A stretch of DNA of 64,000 nucleotides from CAKSQF01 sp964582375. GTDB lineage: Bacteria; Bacillota; Clostridia; Oscillospirales; CAG-272. Position numbers and translations under genes: made by a program. The stretch is taken from contig CAZORL010000003.1 in NCBI GenBank assembly GCA_964582375.1, forward strand, positions 1 through 64,000, read 5' to 3'. Below, piece after piece: positions 27,569-35,082 of the stretch. Below the pieces are notes generated by a model. That model saw nothing but the letters and a program-made list of their open reading frames with translations, was not told the DNA's origin and searched no databases. Numbering within the stretch: the first letter of the stretch is position 1; the number at the start of each line of letters is the position of its first letter.

Positions 27569-27578
27569 GTTAATTAAC
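27569..27578 (+). promoter_or_regulatory. Palindrome at the GH2 transcription start, candidate operator
   Basis: GTTAATTAAC is a perfect 10-bp palindrome seven bases after the -10, covering the expected transcription start. A repressor bound here would block initiation. This is inference from position and symmetry only. Confidence 0.4.
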
Positions 27579-27615
27579 GCAGTCGATTTTGCGATTGCGA
27601 GTTTTAGGAGGCTTT

Positions 27616-30393
27616 ATGTCATTTGTCCGTAAACATTTTAACATGGATCTCGATTGGCGATTTCATCGAGGAGAGATAGGGGATGATGGGGGAAAGAGTC
27701 ACGCTTCTGTCTACAGCAGTACAAAGACAGGCGGACTTAACGGACCTGCTACCAAAAGATGCTATGACGACAGCACATGGCAGACGGTTGATCTACCGCA
27801 TGATTACATAAGAGAGTCGGCATACACCCCGGACGGTATCGGCAGTCACGGCTATCGCGAGCTTTGTGACGCATGGTACAGAAAAACATTTACAGTTGAT
27901 AAAAAATATGACGGCGGACACGCCATGCTCGTGTTTGACGGAATTTCGACGGCATCGACCGTTTTCCTCAACGGATCGGTAATTTATCGTTCATCGAGCA
28001 TTTACTCGGAGATTGCCATTGATATCACCGACAGGCTTCATTACGGCAGGGTCAATACACTTGCCGTCTATACAAAAGGTGATGCGACCGAGGGCTGGTG
28101 GTACGAGGGAGCAGGCATATATCGTCACGTTCATCTTTATTTGAAGAACAGCCTGCACATCGCTCATAACGGCATTTGGGCAAAGCCGAAGCTTGTAGAT
28201 AAAGAAAAGAATCTCTGGGCGATCGATCTTGAGGTAACTCTTGAAAATTCCGCCTATGTGTCTGCCGACGGCACTGTAAAGGCAGAACTTTGCGACGGAG
28301 ATAATATCCTGTCAAAATGTTGCTCCGACACCGTGACGTGTACATCCGACGGCAAAACGGCAGTGAAGCTTTTCTTTGAGGTCGAGGATCCGAGGCGTTG
28401 GGATGTTGACTCGCCAAATCTGTACACATTAAAGACCGATCTCTATGTCGGCGGCGAATATGTTGACAGCGACAGCGTGCGCATTGGTTTCAGAACCTTC
28501 TCAATTGATGCCGATAAGGGATTTTTCCTAAACGATCGCCCAATAAAGATAAAGGGCACATGCAATCACCAAGACCATGCGGGTCTCGGTGTCGCACTTC
28601 CCGACTCGATACAGTACTACCGTATAAAGCTCCTCAAGGAAATGGGCACGAATGCATATCGTTGTTCGCATAATCCGCCTGCAAAAGAGATCCTTGATGC
28701 CTGCGACGAGATCGGACTTATCGTCATGGATGAAAACCGTAATTTCGAGACAAGACGCGAGGCGATCGATAATCTTGAAACAATGATACGCCGTGACCGC
28801 AACCATCCGTCGATAGTCTTTTACTCGCTATTTAACGAAGAACCGCTTCAAAACAGCCTCGAGGGTGCGGCGATCTTCAGACGCCTGAAAAGTCATGTGC
28901 TACGCCTCGACGACAGCCGTATCATAACGGGTGCTGTTAACGACAAATTGTGCAAAGGCGGCACAGGCGAGGAAATGGATGCGTTCGGACTTAACTATCT
29001 TATCGGACATGTCGAAGAGATCCATCGCGAATTTCCATACATACCGATATATGGCAGTGAAAACAACAGTGCGGTCACGACACGCGGTTGCTACAAGAGT
29101 GATCGAGAGGGTGCGCATGTCTTGAGCAACTATGATGAGGAGACCGTTCCGTGGGGTTCAAATGTTCGCGATGCATGGAATGTTGTGCGTTCTCATGACT
29201 TCTTTGCGGGCATTTTCATCTGGACGGGTTTTGATTATCGCGGTGAACCGACGCCTTTTGAGTGGCCGACAAGCTCATCTCTCTTTGGAATCATGGACAC
29301 ATGCGGATTTCCGAAAGATTCGTATTATTTCAACAAAGCGACCTTTGTCGATGAACCCATGATCCACATCCTTCCGCACTGGAACATGACAGAGGGCGAG
29401 AGCGTTCGCGTTATGACGGTTTCAAACTGTGATGAGGTCGAGCTTTTTGTCAACGGTCGCTCGCTCGGACGCAGGGAGAACGATGTTTGTAAGCAAAACG
29501 AATGGAGTGTCATTTTTGAAAAGGGAAGCATCTCTGCCGTTGGCTACAGAGACGGTGTGGCTGTTGCTCGTGCCGAAAGAAAGACTGCGGGCGAGGCGGT
29601 CGCCGTAAAGCTTGTACCCGATCGCACGACACTTAACAGCAGTGGACAGGATACCGTGCCGATACGTGTCTCGGTTGTTGATAAAGCCGGCGTCGAACTT
29701 CCGCATGCCGATAATCTCATTAATTTCGAAATCGTCGGAGACGGCGTTGTCGCGGGTGTCGGCAACGGCGATCCGAACAGCCATGAGCCCGAGCATACTC
29801 CGTATCGTCATCTCTTTGCGGGTCTTTGCCAAGTTCTTGTAAAGGCTGATCTCGGCGCAAAGTCGTTAAGACTTGTGGCAAAGTCCGAGGGTCTTGCCGA
29901 TGCAATCGTTGATTTCGAGATAATCGATACTAAAAAGCCCGACTACATCTTCTCAAAGCCCAACAACTCGATCACGGGCGTTCTTGCCTCTCTTTCGGAC
30001 AGCATCGAAAAGCCCGATCCCAATAAGGTCTACGGAACTGACGATAACAACAGCTTCGCACCGCTTGATCTTGAAAACGGATTTGACTTCATCAGACCAA
30101 GCAACTTTACGAGCGGATGGCGAGAGATCCGCATACCGGTCAGAGTACCGATGGGAATGGGTGACGGGAATGCATCGATAGAATGTGCATCCGTCACATG
30201 CGAAAAACTTGAGGCTTATATCGATGGCGAGCTTATTTACGAGATATCTCCCGAGCATAAAGCTACCGTTAACATTCCTTTCAATATGCCCGAGGGCAGT
30301 GAATTTGAAATGAGGCTGCTGATAAAAGCCAAAGAAGGACTGATGTCCGGAAGTGGTCTCGGAATTAATATTTCGCTTTCAAAAAATAAATAA
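27616..30393 (+). CDS. Glycoside hydrolase family 2 (beta-galactosidase-like)
   Basis: The 925-residue enzyme has an N-terminal sugar-binding jelly roll (DLDWRFHRGE... VDLPHDYI), an immunoglobulin-like domain and a TIM barrel. In the barrel NHPSIVFYSLFNEEPL holds the acid/base Glu, and the nucleophile Glu is most likely in YGSENNSAV. C-terminal beta domains follow, including a DUF4982/Ig-like segment. No signal peptide is seen, so it probably acts on imported oligosaccharides. The start is the ATG at 27616, eight bases after TTAGGAGG; an ATG 27 bases upstream was rejected. GH2 covers beta-galactosidase, glucuronidase and mannosidase; galactosidase is the best guess. It is monocistronic. Confidence 0.85.
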   Translation: MSFVRKHFNMDLDWRFHRGEIGDDGGKSHASVYSSTKTGGLNGPATKRCYDDSTWQTVDLPHDYIRESAYTPDGIGSHGYRELCDAWYRKTFTVDKKYDGGHAMLVFDGISTASTVFLNGSVIYRSSSIYSEIAIDITDRLHYGRVNTLAVYTKGDATEGWWYEGAGIYRHVHLYLKNSLHIAHNGIWAKPKLVDKEKNLWAIDLEVTLENSAYVSADGTVKAELCDGDNILSKCCSDTVTCTSDGKTAVKLFFEVEDPRRWDVDSPNLYTLKTDLYVGGEYVDSDSVRIGFRTFSIDADKGFFLNDRPIKIKGTCNHQDHAGLGVALPDSIQYYRIKLLKEMGTNAYRCSHNPPAKEILDACDEIGLIVMDENRNFETRREAIDNLETMIRRDRNHPSIVFYSLFNEEPLQNSLEGAAIFRRLKSHVLRLDDSRIITGAVNDKLCKGGTGEEMDAFGLNYLIGHVEEIHREFPYIPIYGSENNSAVTTRGCYKSDREGAHVLSNYDEETVPWGSNVRDAWNVVRSHDFFAGIFIWTGFDYRGEPTPFEWPTSSSLFGIMDTCGFPKDSYYFNKATFVDEPMIHILPHWNMTEGESVRVMTVSNCDEVELFVNGRSLGRRENDVCKQNEWSVIFEKGSISAVGYRDGVAVARAERKTAGEAVAVKLVPDRTTLNSSGQDTVPIRVSVVDKAGVELPHADNLINFEIVGDGVVAGVGNGDPNSHEPEHTPYRHLFAGLCQVLVKADLGAKSLRLVAKSEGLADAIVDFEIIDTKKPDYIFSKPNNSITGVLASLSDSIEKPDPNKVYGTDDNNSFAPLDLENGFDFIRPSNFTSGWREIRIPVRVPMGMGDGNASIECASVTCEKLEAYIDGELIYEISPEHKATVNIPFNMPEGSEFEMRLLIKAKEGLMSGSGLGINISLSKNK

Positions 30394-30406
30394 ATCATAT
30401 ATCATG

Positions 30407-30446
30407 TCGCAAGGAAATGTTTTTAATGTTTCCTTGCGATATTTTG
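30407..30446 (+). terminator. Terminator of the GH2 gene
   Basis: TCGCAAGGAAA (30407-30417) pairs with TTTCCTTGCGA (30429-30439), followed by TATTTTG. Confidence 0.8.
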
Positions 30447-30476
30447 TGTGTTTAGGACTTTTTTAACAGATTGCTC

Positions 30477-30505
30477 TTGACTTGAATGAAAAAATGTGAT
30501 ATAAT
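30477..30505 (+). promoter_or_regulatory. Sigma-A promoter of the folT operon
   Basis: TTGACT (30477-30482) and TATAAT (30500-30505) are spaced by 17 bases. Transcription would begin just before the THF aptamer. Confidence 0.88.
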
Positions 30506-30516
30506 CGATCGTAAGT

Positions 30517-30619
30517 TACAGAGTAGAAGTCACGGCGTTAAGTGTCGCGCGGACGGGGAGTTGTCGCGCGAACGAAAACGGACATTTCCGTTGCGGTCGA
30601 GGCTTCGCATCCCGCTGCT
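30517..30619 (+). promoter_or_regulatory. Tetrahydrofolate (THF) riboswitch aptamer
   Basis: The conserved blocks of the THF class are readable in order: GAGTAGA (30521), GGCGTTAAGTGT (30534), a hairpin closed by CGCGCG (30546-30551 with 30565-30570) around GACGGGGAGTTGT, and GAACGAAA. Then come a short hairpin AACGGA/TCCGTT and GCGGTC...GCATCCCGCT. AAGTC (30527-30531) can pair with GGCTT (30601-30605) as P2. The outer P1 helix is short or weak here. The downstream gene is a folate ECF transporter component, the typical target. Ends are approximate. Confidence 0.88.
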
Positions 30620-30641
30620 TTCATAAGGAAATAAGTAATTT

Positions 30642-30695
30642 TTTTATCTCCTCGTGTGGCAAATCTTTTGCGGAAAGCTGTACAAGGAGGTAAAA
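30642..30695 (+). promoter_or_regulatory. Shine-Dalgarno-sequestering hairpin of the THF riboswitch
   Basis: TTTTATCTCCT (30642-30652) can pair over 11 bases, with one G-U, with AGGAGGTAAAA (30685-30695). This covers the whole Shine-Dalgarno of folT and the A of its ATG. A competing partner, AGGAAATAA (30626-30634), lies next to the aptamer 3' end and could pair with TTATCTCCT to free the ribosome site. Translation control is therefore more likely than termination. Which fold THF favours is inferred, not shown. Confidence 0.65.
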
Positions 30696-31462
30696 TGAAC
30701 AAGATCAAAAGAAATCAAAAACAATCGTGCGATGCTATAAGCAGTCCGTTTTCGCGTAAGTATTGGCACTCTGCCGTATCCGAGCTGTCGAATCTCAATA
30801 TGCTCATTATCGCGGCGATAGTTGTGGCTGTAAGAGTCTCGCTTCATCAGTTTTCGCTTGCTCTCGAGATCGCACCGAATTTGACAATCAATCTCTCATT
30901 TTGGATCAGTGCGGCAGGTGCGATGATCTACGGACCGCTCGTTGGGCTTCTTTCGGGGGCGGTCAGTGATACCCTCAGTTGTATTCTTTTTCCGAGCGGA
31001 CCGTATTTCTTTCCGTTCATATTCGTTGAGATGCTCGGATGCTTTATCTTTGCTCTCTTTCTCTATCGCGCAAAGCTGACACCATGGCGGATCATCTGTT
31101 CGCGTGCTGCTGTTGTTGTGGGTTGTAATTTTATCCTGAACCCGATAATAATGGTCTTTTATTACAGCATTTTCTATCCCGATAAGACTTATGCCCTTTA
31201 CACTGTAATGTTGACAGTTCTTAAAGCGTTTATCACCTTTCCTTTTGAGGCGATAATACTTATAGTCTTTTTGTCGGCGGTATCGATTCCGCTTTCCAAA
31301 ATAAAGCTTATCCCGAGCGGACAGACGAAACTTTATGTTAACAAAAAGCTTATCGTTGCACTTATAGCACTCTCGATCGTCTCGGCGGTAATGCTTGTTT
31401 TGGTTCTTAGATTCGGCTTTTACGATGTTATGAAACAGCTGCTTAAAAGGCTGTTCAAATAA
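30695..31462 (+). CDS. folT: Folate ECF transporter S component
   Basis: A 255-residue membrane protein with about six helices. The conserved ECF S-component N-terminal region (LNMLIIAAIVVAVRV) is followed by GAMIYGPLVGLLSGAVSDTL, the site that contacts the shared energising module. The THF riboswitch upstream supports folate as substrate. The start follows AAGGAGG at an ideal distance. The EcfA/A'/T genes are not in the window and must be shared in trans. A basic N-terminal tail of about 35 residues precedes the first helix. Confidence 0.88.
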   Translation: MNKIKRNQKQSCDAISSPFSRKYWHSAVSELSNLNMLIIAAIVVAVRVSLHQFSLALEIAPNLTINLSFWISAAGAMIYGPLVGLLSGAVSDTLSCILFPSGPYFFPFIFVEMLGCFIFALFLYRAKLTPWRIICSRAAVVVGCNFILNPIIMVFYYSIFYPDKTYALYTVMLTVLKAFITFPFEAIILIVFLSAVSIPLSKIKLIPSGQTKLYVNKKLIVALIALSIVSAVMLVLVLRFGFYDVMKQLLKRLFK

Positions 31463-31491
31463 ACACTTTACAGATAAGTGAGGTAATATTT

Positions 31492-32340
31492 ATGTATAAT
31501 TTTCCCATAGGTGCAATGCTTGAGTCGTTCAGACTTCCGACGCCCGATGCTATCAAGGCGGCGGCAGTTATAGGCGCACAAGGCATTCAGATGTACGCCA
31601 CCTCGGGCGAGCACGCTCCCGAGAATATGACCGCCGATAAAAAAGCCGAGCTGCTTTCCATGATGAATGACTCGGGGCTCGTTTTCTCGGCTCTTTGCGG
31701 TGATCTCGGCAAAGGATTCGGTGATCCCGAGCTTAATCCGTCACTGATAGAAAAATCCAAGCGCATTCTCGATCTTGCAAAAGAGCTTGGCACGAATGTC
31801 GTTACTACCCACATCGGCGTCGTTCCCACCGACAAGTCGCATCCGAGATATGCCATTATGCAGGAAGCTTGCCGCGAGCTTGCCGAATACGCAGATTCTA
31901 TGGACGCGCATTTCGCAATTGAAACGGGTCCCGAGACAGCAGTCGTTCTCTGCGAATTTCTTGACAGCCTCGGTTCGCGCGGAGTTGCGGTAAATCTCGA
32001 CCCAGCCAACCTTGTAATGGTCACGGGTGATGATCCTGTCAAGGCAGTCTATACGCTGAAAAATTATATCGTCCATACACACGCCAAGGACGGTAGAATG
32101 CTGTATAACAAAAATTCCGAGGAGATATACAACGGAACGGCTAAAGATCACGTTGTCACCGGTCCCTCGTTTGAAGAGCTTCCTCTCGGCAAGGGCGGAG
32201 TTGATTTCCCGGCATACCTTGCCGCACTTGAGGACATCGGCTTCAAGGGATTCCTCACAATTGAGCGTGAATGCGGAGACGATCCGCTCGGCGATATCAA
32301 AGCCGCAGCAGATTTTCTGCGTTCGATCATTAGAGGCTGA
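31492..32340 (+). CDS. Sugar phosphate isomerase/epimerase-type TIM barrel protein
   Basis: The 282-residue protein belongs to the AP-endonuclease-2/xylose-isomerase-like superfamily. Likely metal-site residues are the acidic and His residues in VTTHIGVVP, FAIETGPE, NLDPANLVM, VHTHAKDG and the late FLTIERECGDDP. Members isomerise or epimerise sugars and inositols. It starts 29 bases after folT and is probably co-transcribed with it, although a link with folate is not obvious. The precise substrate is unknown. Confidence 0.75.
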   Translation: MYNFPIGAMLESFRLPTPDAIKAAAVIGAQGIQMYATSGEHAPENMTADKKAELLSMMNDSGLVFSALCGDLGKGFGDPELNPSLIEKSKRILDLAKELGTNVVTTHIGVVPTDKSHPRYAIMQEACRELAEYADSMDAHFAIETGPETAVVLCEFLDSLGSRGVAVNLDPANLVMVTGDDPVKAVYTLKNYIVHTHAKDGRMLYNKNSEEIYNGTAKDHVVTGPSFEELPLGKGGVDFPAYLAALEDIGFKGFLTIERECGDDPLGDIKAAADFLRSIIRG

Positions 32341-32353
32341 TCACCAAAGAAAA

Positions 32354-32386
32354 GCGACGGGATGGGACATTGTTTCATCCCGTCGC
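32354..32386 (+). terminator. Hairpin between the TIM-barrel gene and the LtaS-like gene
   Basis: GCGACGGGATG (32354-32364) pairs perfectly with CATCCCGTCGC (32376-32386). The T tract is poor, so it may be a partial terminator or mRNA-stabilising stem just upstream of the next ribosome site. Confidence 0.6.
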
Positions 32387-32417
32387 GGCAAACTTTTATC
32401 AAAAGGAGGAGATCTTC

Positions 32418-34568
32418 ATAATAAAGATAAAAAACAGCGTATCGCGTTTTTTTGTCGAGGCGTTTTCAAGATCTAAAGATTTTGTCTCGAAGTGTATAAA
32501 GTTGCTCTTGTCCCGCGACGCCGACGGCAACCTCTCCATTCTTTCTCACATTCGCTTTTATATCATGCTTTCCTTGCTTGTCGAGCTTGTCGTTGAGTGC
32601 CTTTGCCGCCACTCGCTTAAGTCGGGCTTTGTTTTTTTACTTGTTTCCTTCTTCGTTTTTTGCTTTAACGCACTGATCGTTTTCCTGACTTATATTCCCT
32701 CATTTTTCATAAGACGCAAGCTTTTTTACACGACGTTTATGTCGCTTGTTTGGATAGGTCTCGGCGTCGGCAACTGTATAGTAACGCTTTGCCGCGTCAC
32801 ACCGCTTTCCGTTATTGATTTTCTTAACCTTCCGAGTGTTTTCCCGATAATCGGCATATATCTCAGCAAATTCGAGATAGTTCTTATTTGCGTTGCCATA
32901 GCTTTGGCACTTGCTTTTGTTGTCTTTCTTGCAATCAAAGCACCCAAAAGCAGATCCTTTTATAAACGCTCGATCGTCGCGGCACTCTGTTCGGTATTGC
33001 TTTTGCCGATGTCCTATTCTTTCGGAATTTCGACAAAAATGCTGTCCGATAAGTTTTCAAGCCTTCCCACAGCTTATAAATCATACGGATTTCCGTATTG
33101 CTTCTGCACGAGCGTTATTGACCGCGGAATTGAAACGCCCAAGGACTATTCGGTCAATAAAATGGATGAAATACTCGGAGCATTGAACAGCCATAATACA
33201 ACAGCCCCAAGTGAAAAGCCGAACATTGTTTTTGTTCAGCTTGAATCTTTTTTTGATGTAAATGATCTTTTGAATATAAGATTTTCCGAAGACCCCATTC
33301 CTAATTTCACATCTCTTTCGAAACGCGGAATAAGCGGATATTTGACTGTCCCGGTCCTTGGTGCGGGAACTGTTAACTCTGAGTTTGAGGTCTTGACGGG
33401 AATGAGCGTCAATGTCTTTGGAGCGGGGGAGCATCCGTATAAGACAGTTCTCGACAGCTACAGCTGTGAGTCGATCGCCTATAATTTGATGGAGATCGGC
33501 TACTCGACGCACGCTGTTCACAACTATCAGGGTACGTTCTATCAAAGACATAAGGTCTACAAAAATCTCGGTTTTCAAAGCTACACGCCGCTTGAATATA
33601 TGAGCGACGTTGAGTATAATATAAGCGGTGCGTGGCCAAAAGATGGTATATTGACATCACAGATCTTTGACGCACTTACATCGACCGAGGACAGCGATTT
33701 CGTCATGACGGTTACAGTTCAGGGACACGGAAAATATCCGCCGAACGTCCTTCCCGAAGATTACGACCCGAAAATTCAGGTTGAATTTATAGATGGTCTG
33801 ATAGAGGGCGGACTTTCTGATATAAACGGGCTTTCTTATTATGTTAATCAGCTTTATGAGACTGATCTCTTTATCGATGAACTTGTCCGCGCGATCGATG
33901 CTTTTGACGAAAAGACCATCCTTGTCCTTTACGGAGATCATTTGCCGAGCCTTTCAATTGAGGACTCTGATCTGAAGAGCGGCTCGATATATAAAACGCC
34001 CTATCTTATCCTCTCAAATTACGGCATAGAAGACTCAGCTGTCGATTTTGGTGACATGTACTCTTATCAGCTGGCGGCATCGGTTCTCGAGCTTGCCGAT
34101 ATTCATAACGGTCTCATGACAAAATTGCATCAATACTATCGTAACAGTTCGAACTATTATGAGTGGTTTCACGATCTTGAATACGATATGATCGGCTATA
34201 ATCTTCTCGGCGGAATATCACCAAGATATGTTTATGGCGGAAATATCGAATATTATCCGACAATGGAGACGATGCGACTCGGTGTAAAAGATATCGTTAT
34301 AAGGCACTGCGAGATGATCGACGGCGTTTTTTATGTGTATGGCGAGAATTTTACCGAGTGGAGCAGACTTGTTGCCGACGGTACTGTAATATCGGCGACT
34401 AAGTATATAGCAAACGACCTGATAGCAGTCGAACTCGGAGAAGACGAAGAACTGCCGTCGAGGATCGCTGTTGCACAAATGGGTGATGGTGGCGTGAAAC
34501 TCGGTCAAACCAATGAAATGCTCACGGTTTCGGTAGATCCGGATAGCGAGATCGATAGAGAAACATAA
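32418..34568 (+). CDS. LTA synthase-like sulfatase-fold membrane enzyme
   Basis: The approximately 716-residue protein has about five N-terminal membrane helices. An extracellular alkaline-phosphatase-fold domain follows with NIVFVQLESFFD, the nucleophile-containing GAGTVNSEFE (Thr), HNYQGTFYQR and LYGDHLPSL. These match lipoteichoic acid synthase and related phosphoglycerol transferases. The last 110 residues (VYGENFTEW...) look like an added IPT/Ig-like domain. The start is unclear: AGGAGG at 32404-32409 is eight bases before an in-frame ATA (32418) and no ATG, GTG or TTG lies at a suitable distance. A TTG at 32370 is in frame but sits in the hairpin without a ribosome site. It is followed after 20 bases by the Spo0A-domain gene. 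Confidence 0.85.
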   Translation: MIKIKNSVSRFFVEAFSRSKDFVSKCIKLLLSRDADGNLSILSHIRFYIMLSLLVELVVECLCRHSLKSGFVFLLVSFFVFCFNALIVFLTYIPSFFIRRKLFYTTFMSLVWIGLGVGNCIVTLCRVTPLSVIDFLNLPSVFPIIGIYLSKFEIVLICVAIALALAFVVFLAIKAPKSRSFYKRSIVAALCSVLLLPMSYSFGISTKMLSDKFSSLPTAYKSYGFPYCFCTSVIDRGIETPKDYSVNKMDEILGALNSHNTTAPSEKPNIVFVQLESFFDVNDLLNIRFSEDPIPNFTSLSKRGISGYLTVPVLGAGTVNSEFEVLTGMSVNVFGAGEHPYKTVLDSYSCESIAYNLMEIGYSTHAVHNYQGTFYQRHKVYKNLGFQSYTPLEYMSDVEYNISGAWPKDGILTSQIFDALTSTEDSDFVMTVTVQGHGKYPPNVLPEDYDPKIQVEFIDGLIEGGLSDINGLSYYVNQLYETDLFIDELVRAIDAFDEKTILVLYGDHLPSLSIEDSDLKSGSIYKTPYLILSNYGIEDSAVDFGDMYSYQLAASVLELADIHNGLMTKLHQYYRNSSNYYEWFHDLEYDMIGYNLLGGISPRYVYGGNIEYYPTMETMRLGVKDIVIRHCEMIDGVFYVYGENFTEWSRLVADGTVISATKYIANDLIAVELGEDEELPSRIAVAQMGDGGVKLGQTNEMLTVSVDPDSEIDRET

Positions 34569-34588
34569 AATCAAATGAGGCATCAAAA

Positions 34589-34960
34589 ATGGACGACAAT
34601 AATGAATTCGAAATGCAGACCGTCGATCTTTTGAATAAATTTGGCGTTCCGAAGGAGCTTGAGGGATACGAGTATTTGAAACAAGCTATCGTTTTCACTT
34701 GCAGAGAGGCTGTCATAATAAGCTCAGTAACAAAAGTACTGTATCCAACGCTTGCGAAGATCTTTAATGTAACTCCGTCGCACATTGAGCATGAGATCCG
34801 TCACGCTATCGAGATCACATGGGACGAAAGCGATATGAGAGTCTTAAATTCATTTTTCGGATTCATCGTTCGCAACAGCAAGGGAAGACCAACAAACAGT
34901 GAGTTTATAGCGACAGTTGCCGATGAACTTCGTATCATGAACGACTACAGAATAAAGTGA
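34589..34960 (+). CDS. Stand-alone Spo0A C-terminal DNA-binding domain protein
   Basis: The 123 residues align over nearly their full length with the effector domain of Spo0A: FGVPKELEGYEYLKQAI, VTKVLYPTLAKIFNVTPS, IRHAIEITW, LFGF-like FFGFIV and the hallmark GRPTNSEFIATVADELR. There is no phosphorylation (receiver) domain. In the recognition helix Spo0A has SRVERAIRHAI; here it is SHIEHEIRHAI, so two of three arginines are His and the target is probably not the standard 0A box. It starts after TGAGG, 20 bases behind the LtaS-like gene, so it is probably in the same operon. The DNA-binding role is inferred from the fold. Confidence 0.88.
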   Translation: MDDNNEFEMQTVDLLNKFGVPKELEGYEYLKQAIVFTCREAVIISSVTKVLYPTLAKIFNVTPSHIEHEIRHAIEITWDESDMRVLNSFFGFIVRNSKGRPTNSEFIATVADELRIMNDYRIK

Positions 34961-35031
34961 AAAAACATGGTTGAAGATTTGCAAGTTTTTTATCGATTCA
35001 TTCCCGTTTTTGCTTTTTTTGCGAAAAACCA

Positions 35032-35060
35032 TTGACATTTGTAATTGAATATGATAAAAT
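35032..35060 (+). promoter_or_regulatory. Sigma-A promoter of the rRNA methyltransferase gene
   Basis: TTGACA (35032-35037) and TAAAAT (35055-35060) are spaced by 17 bases. Confidence 0.85.
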
Positions 35061-35082
35061 ATAAGTTAAAGGATATTTATTC

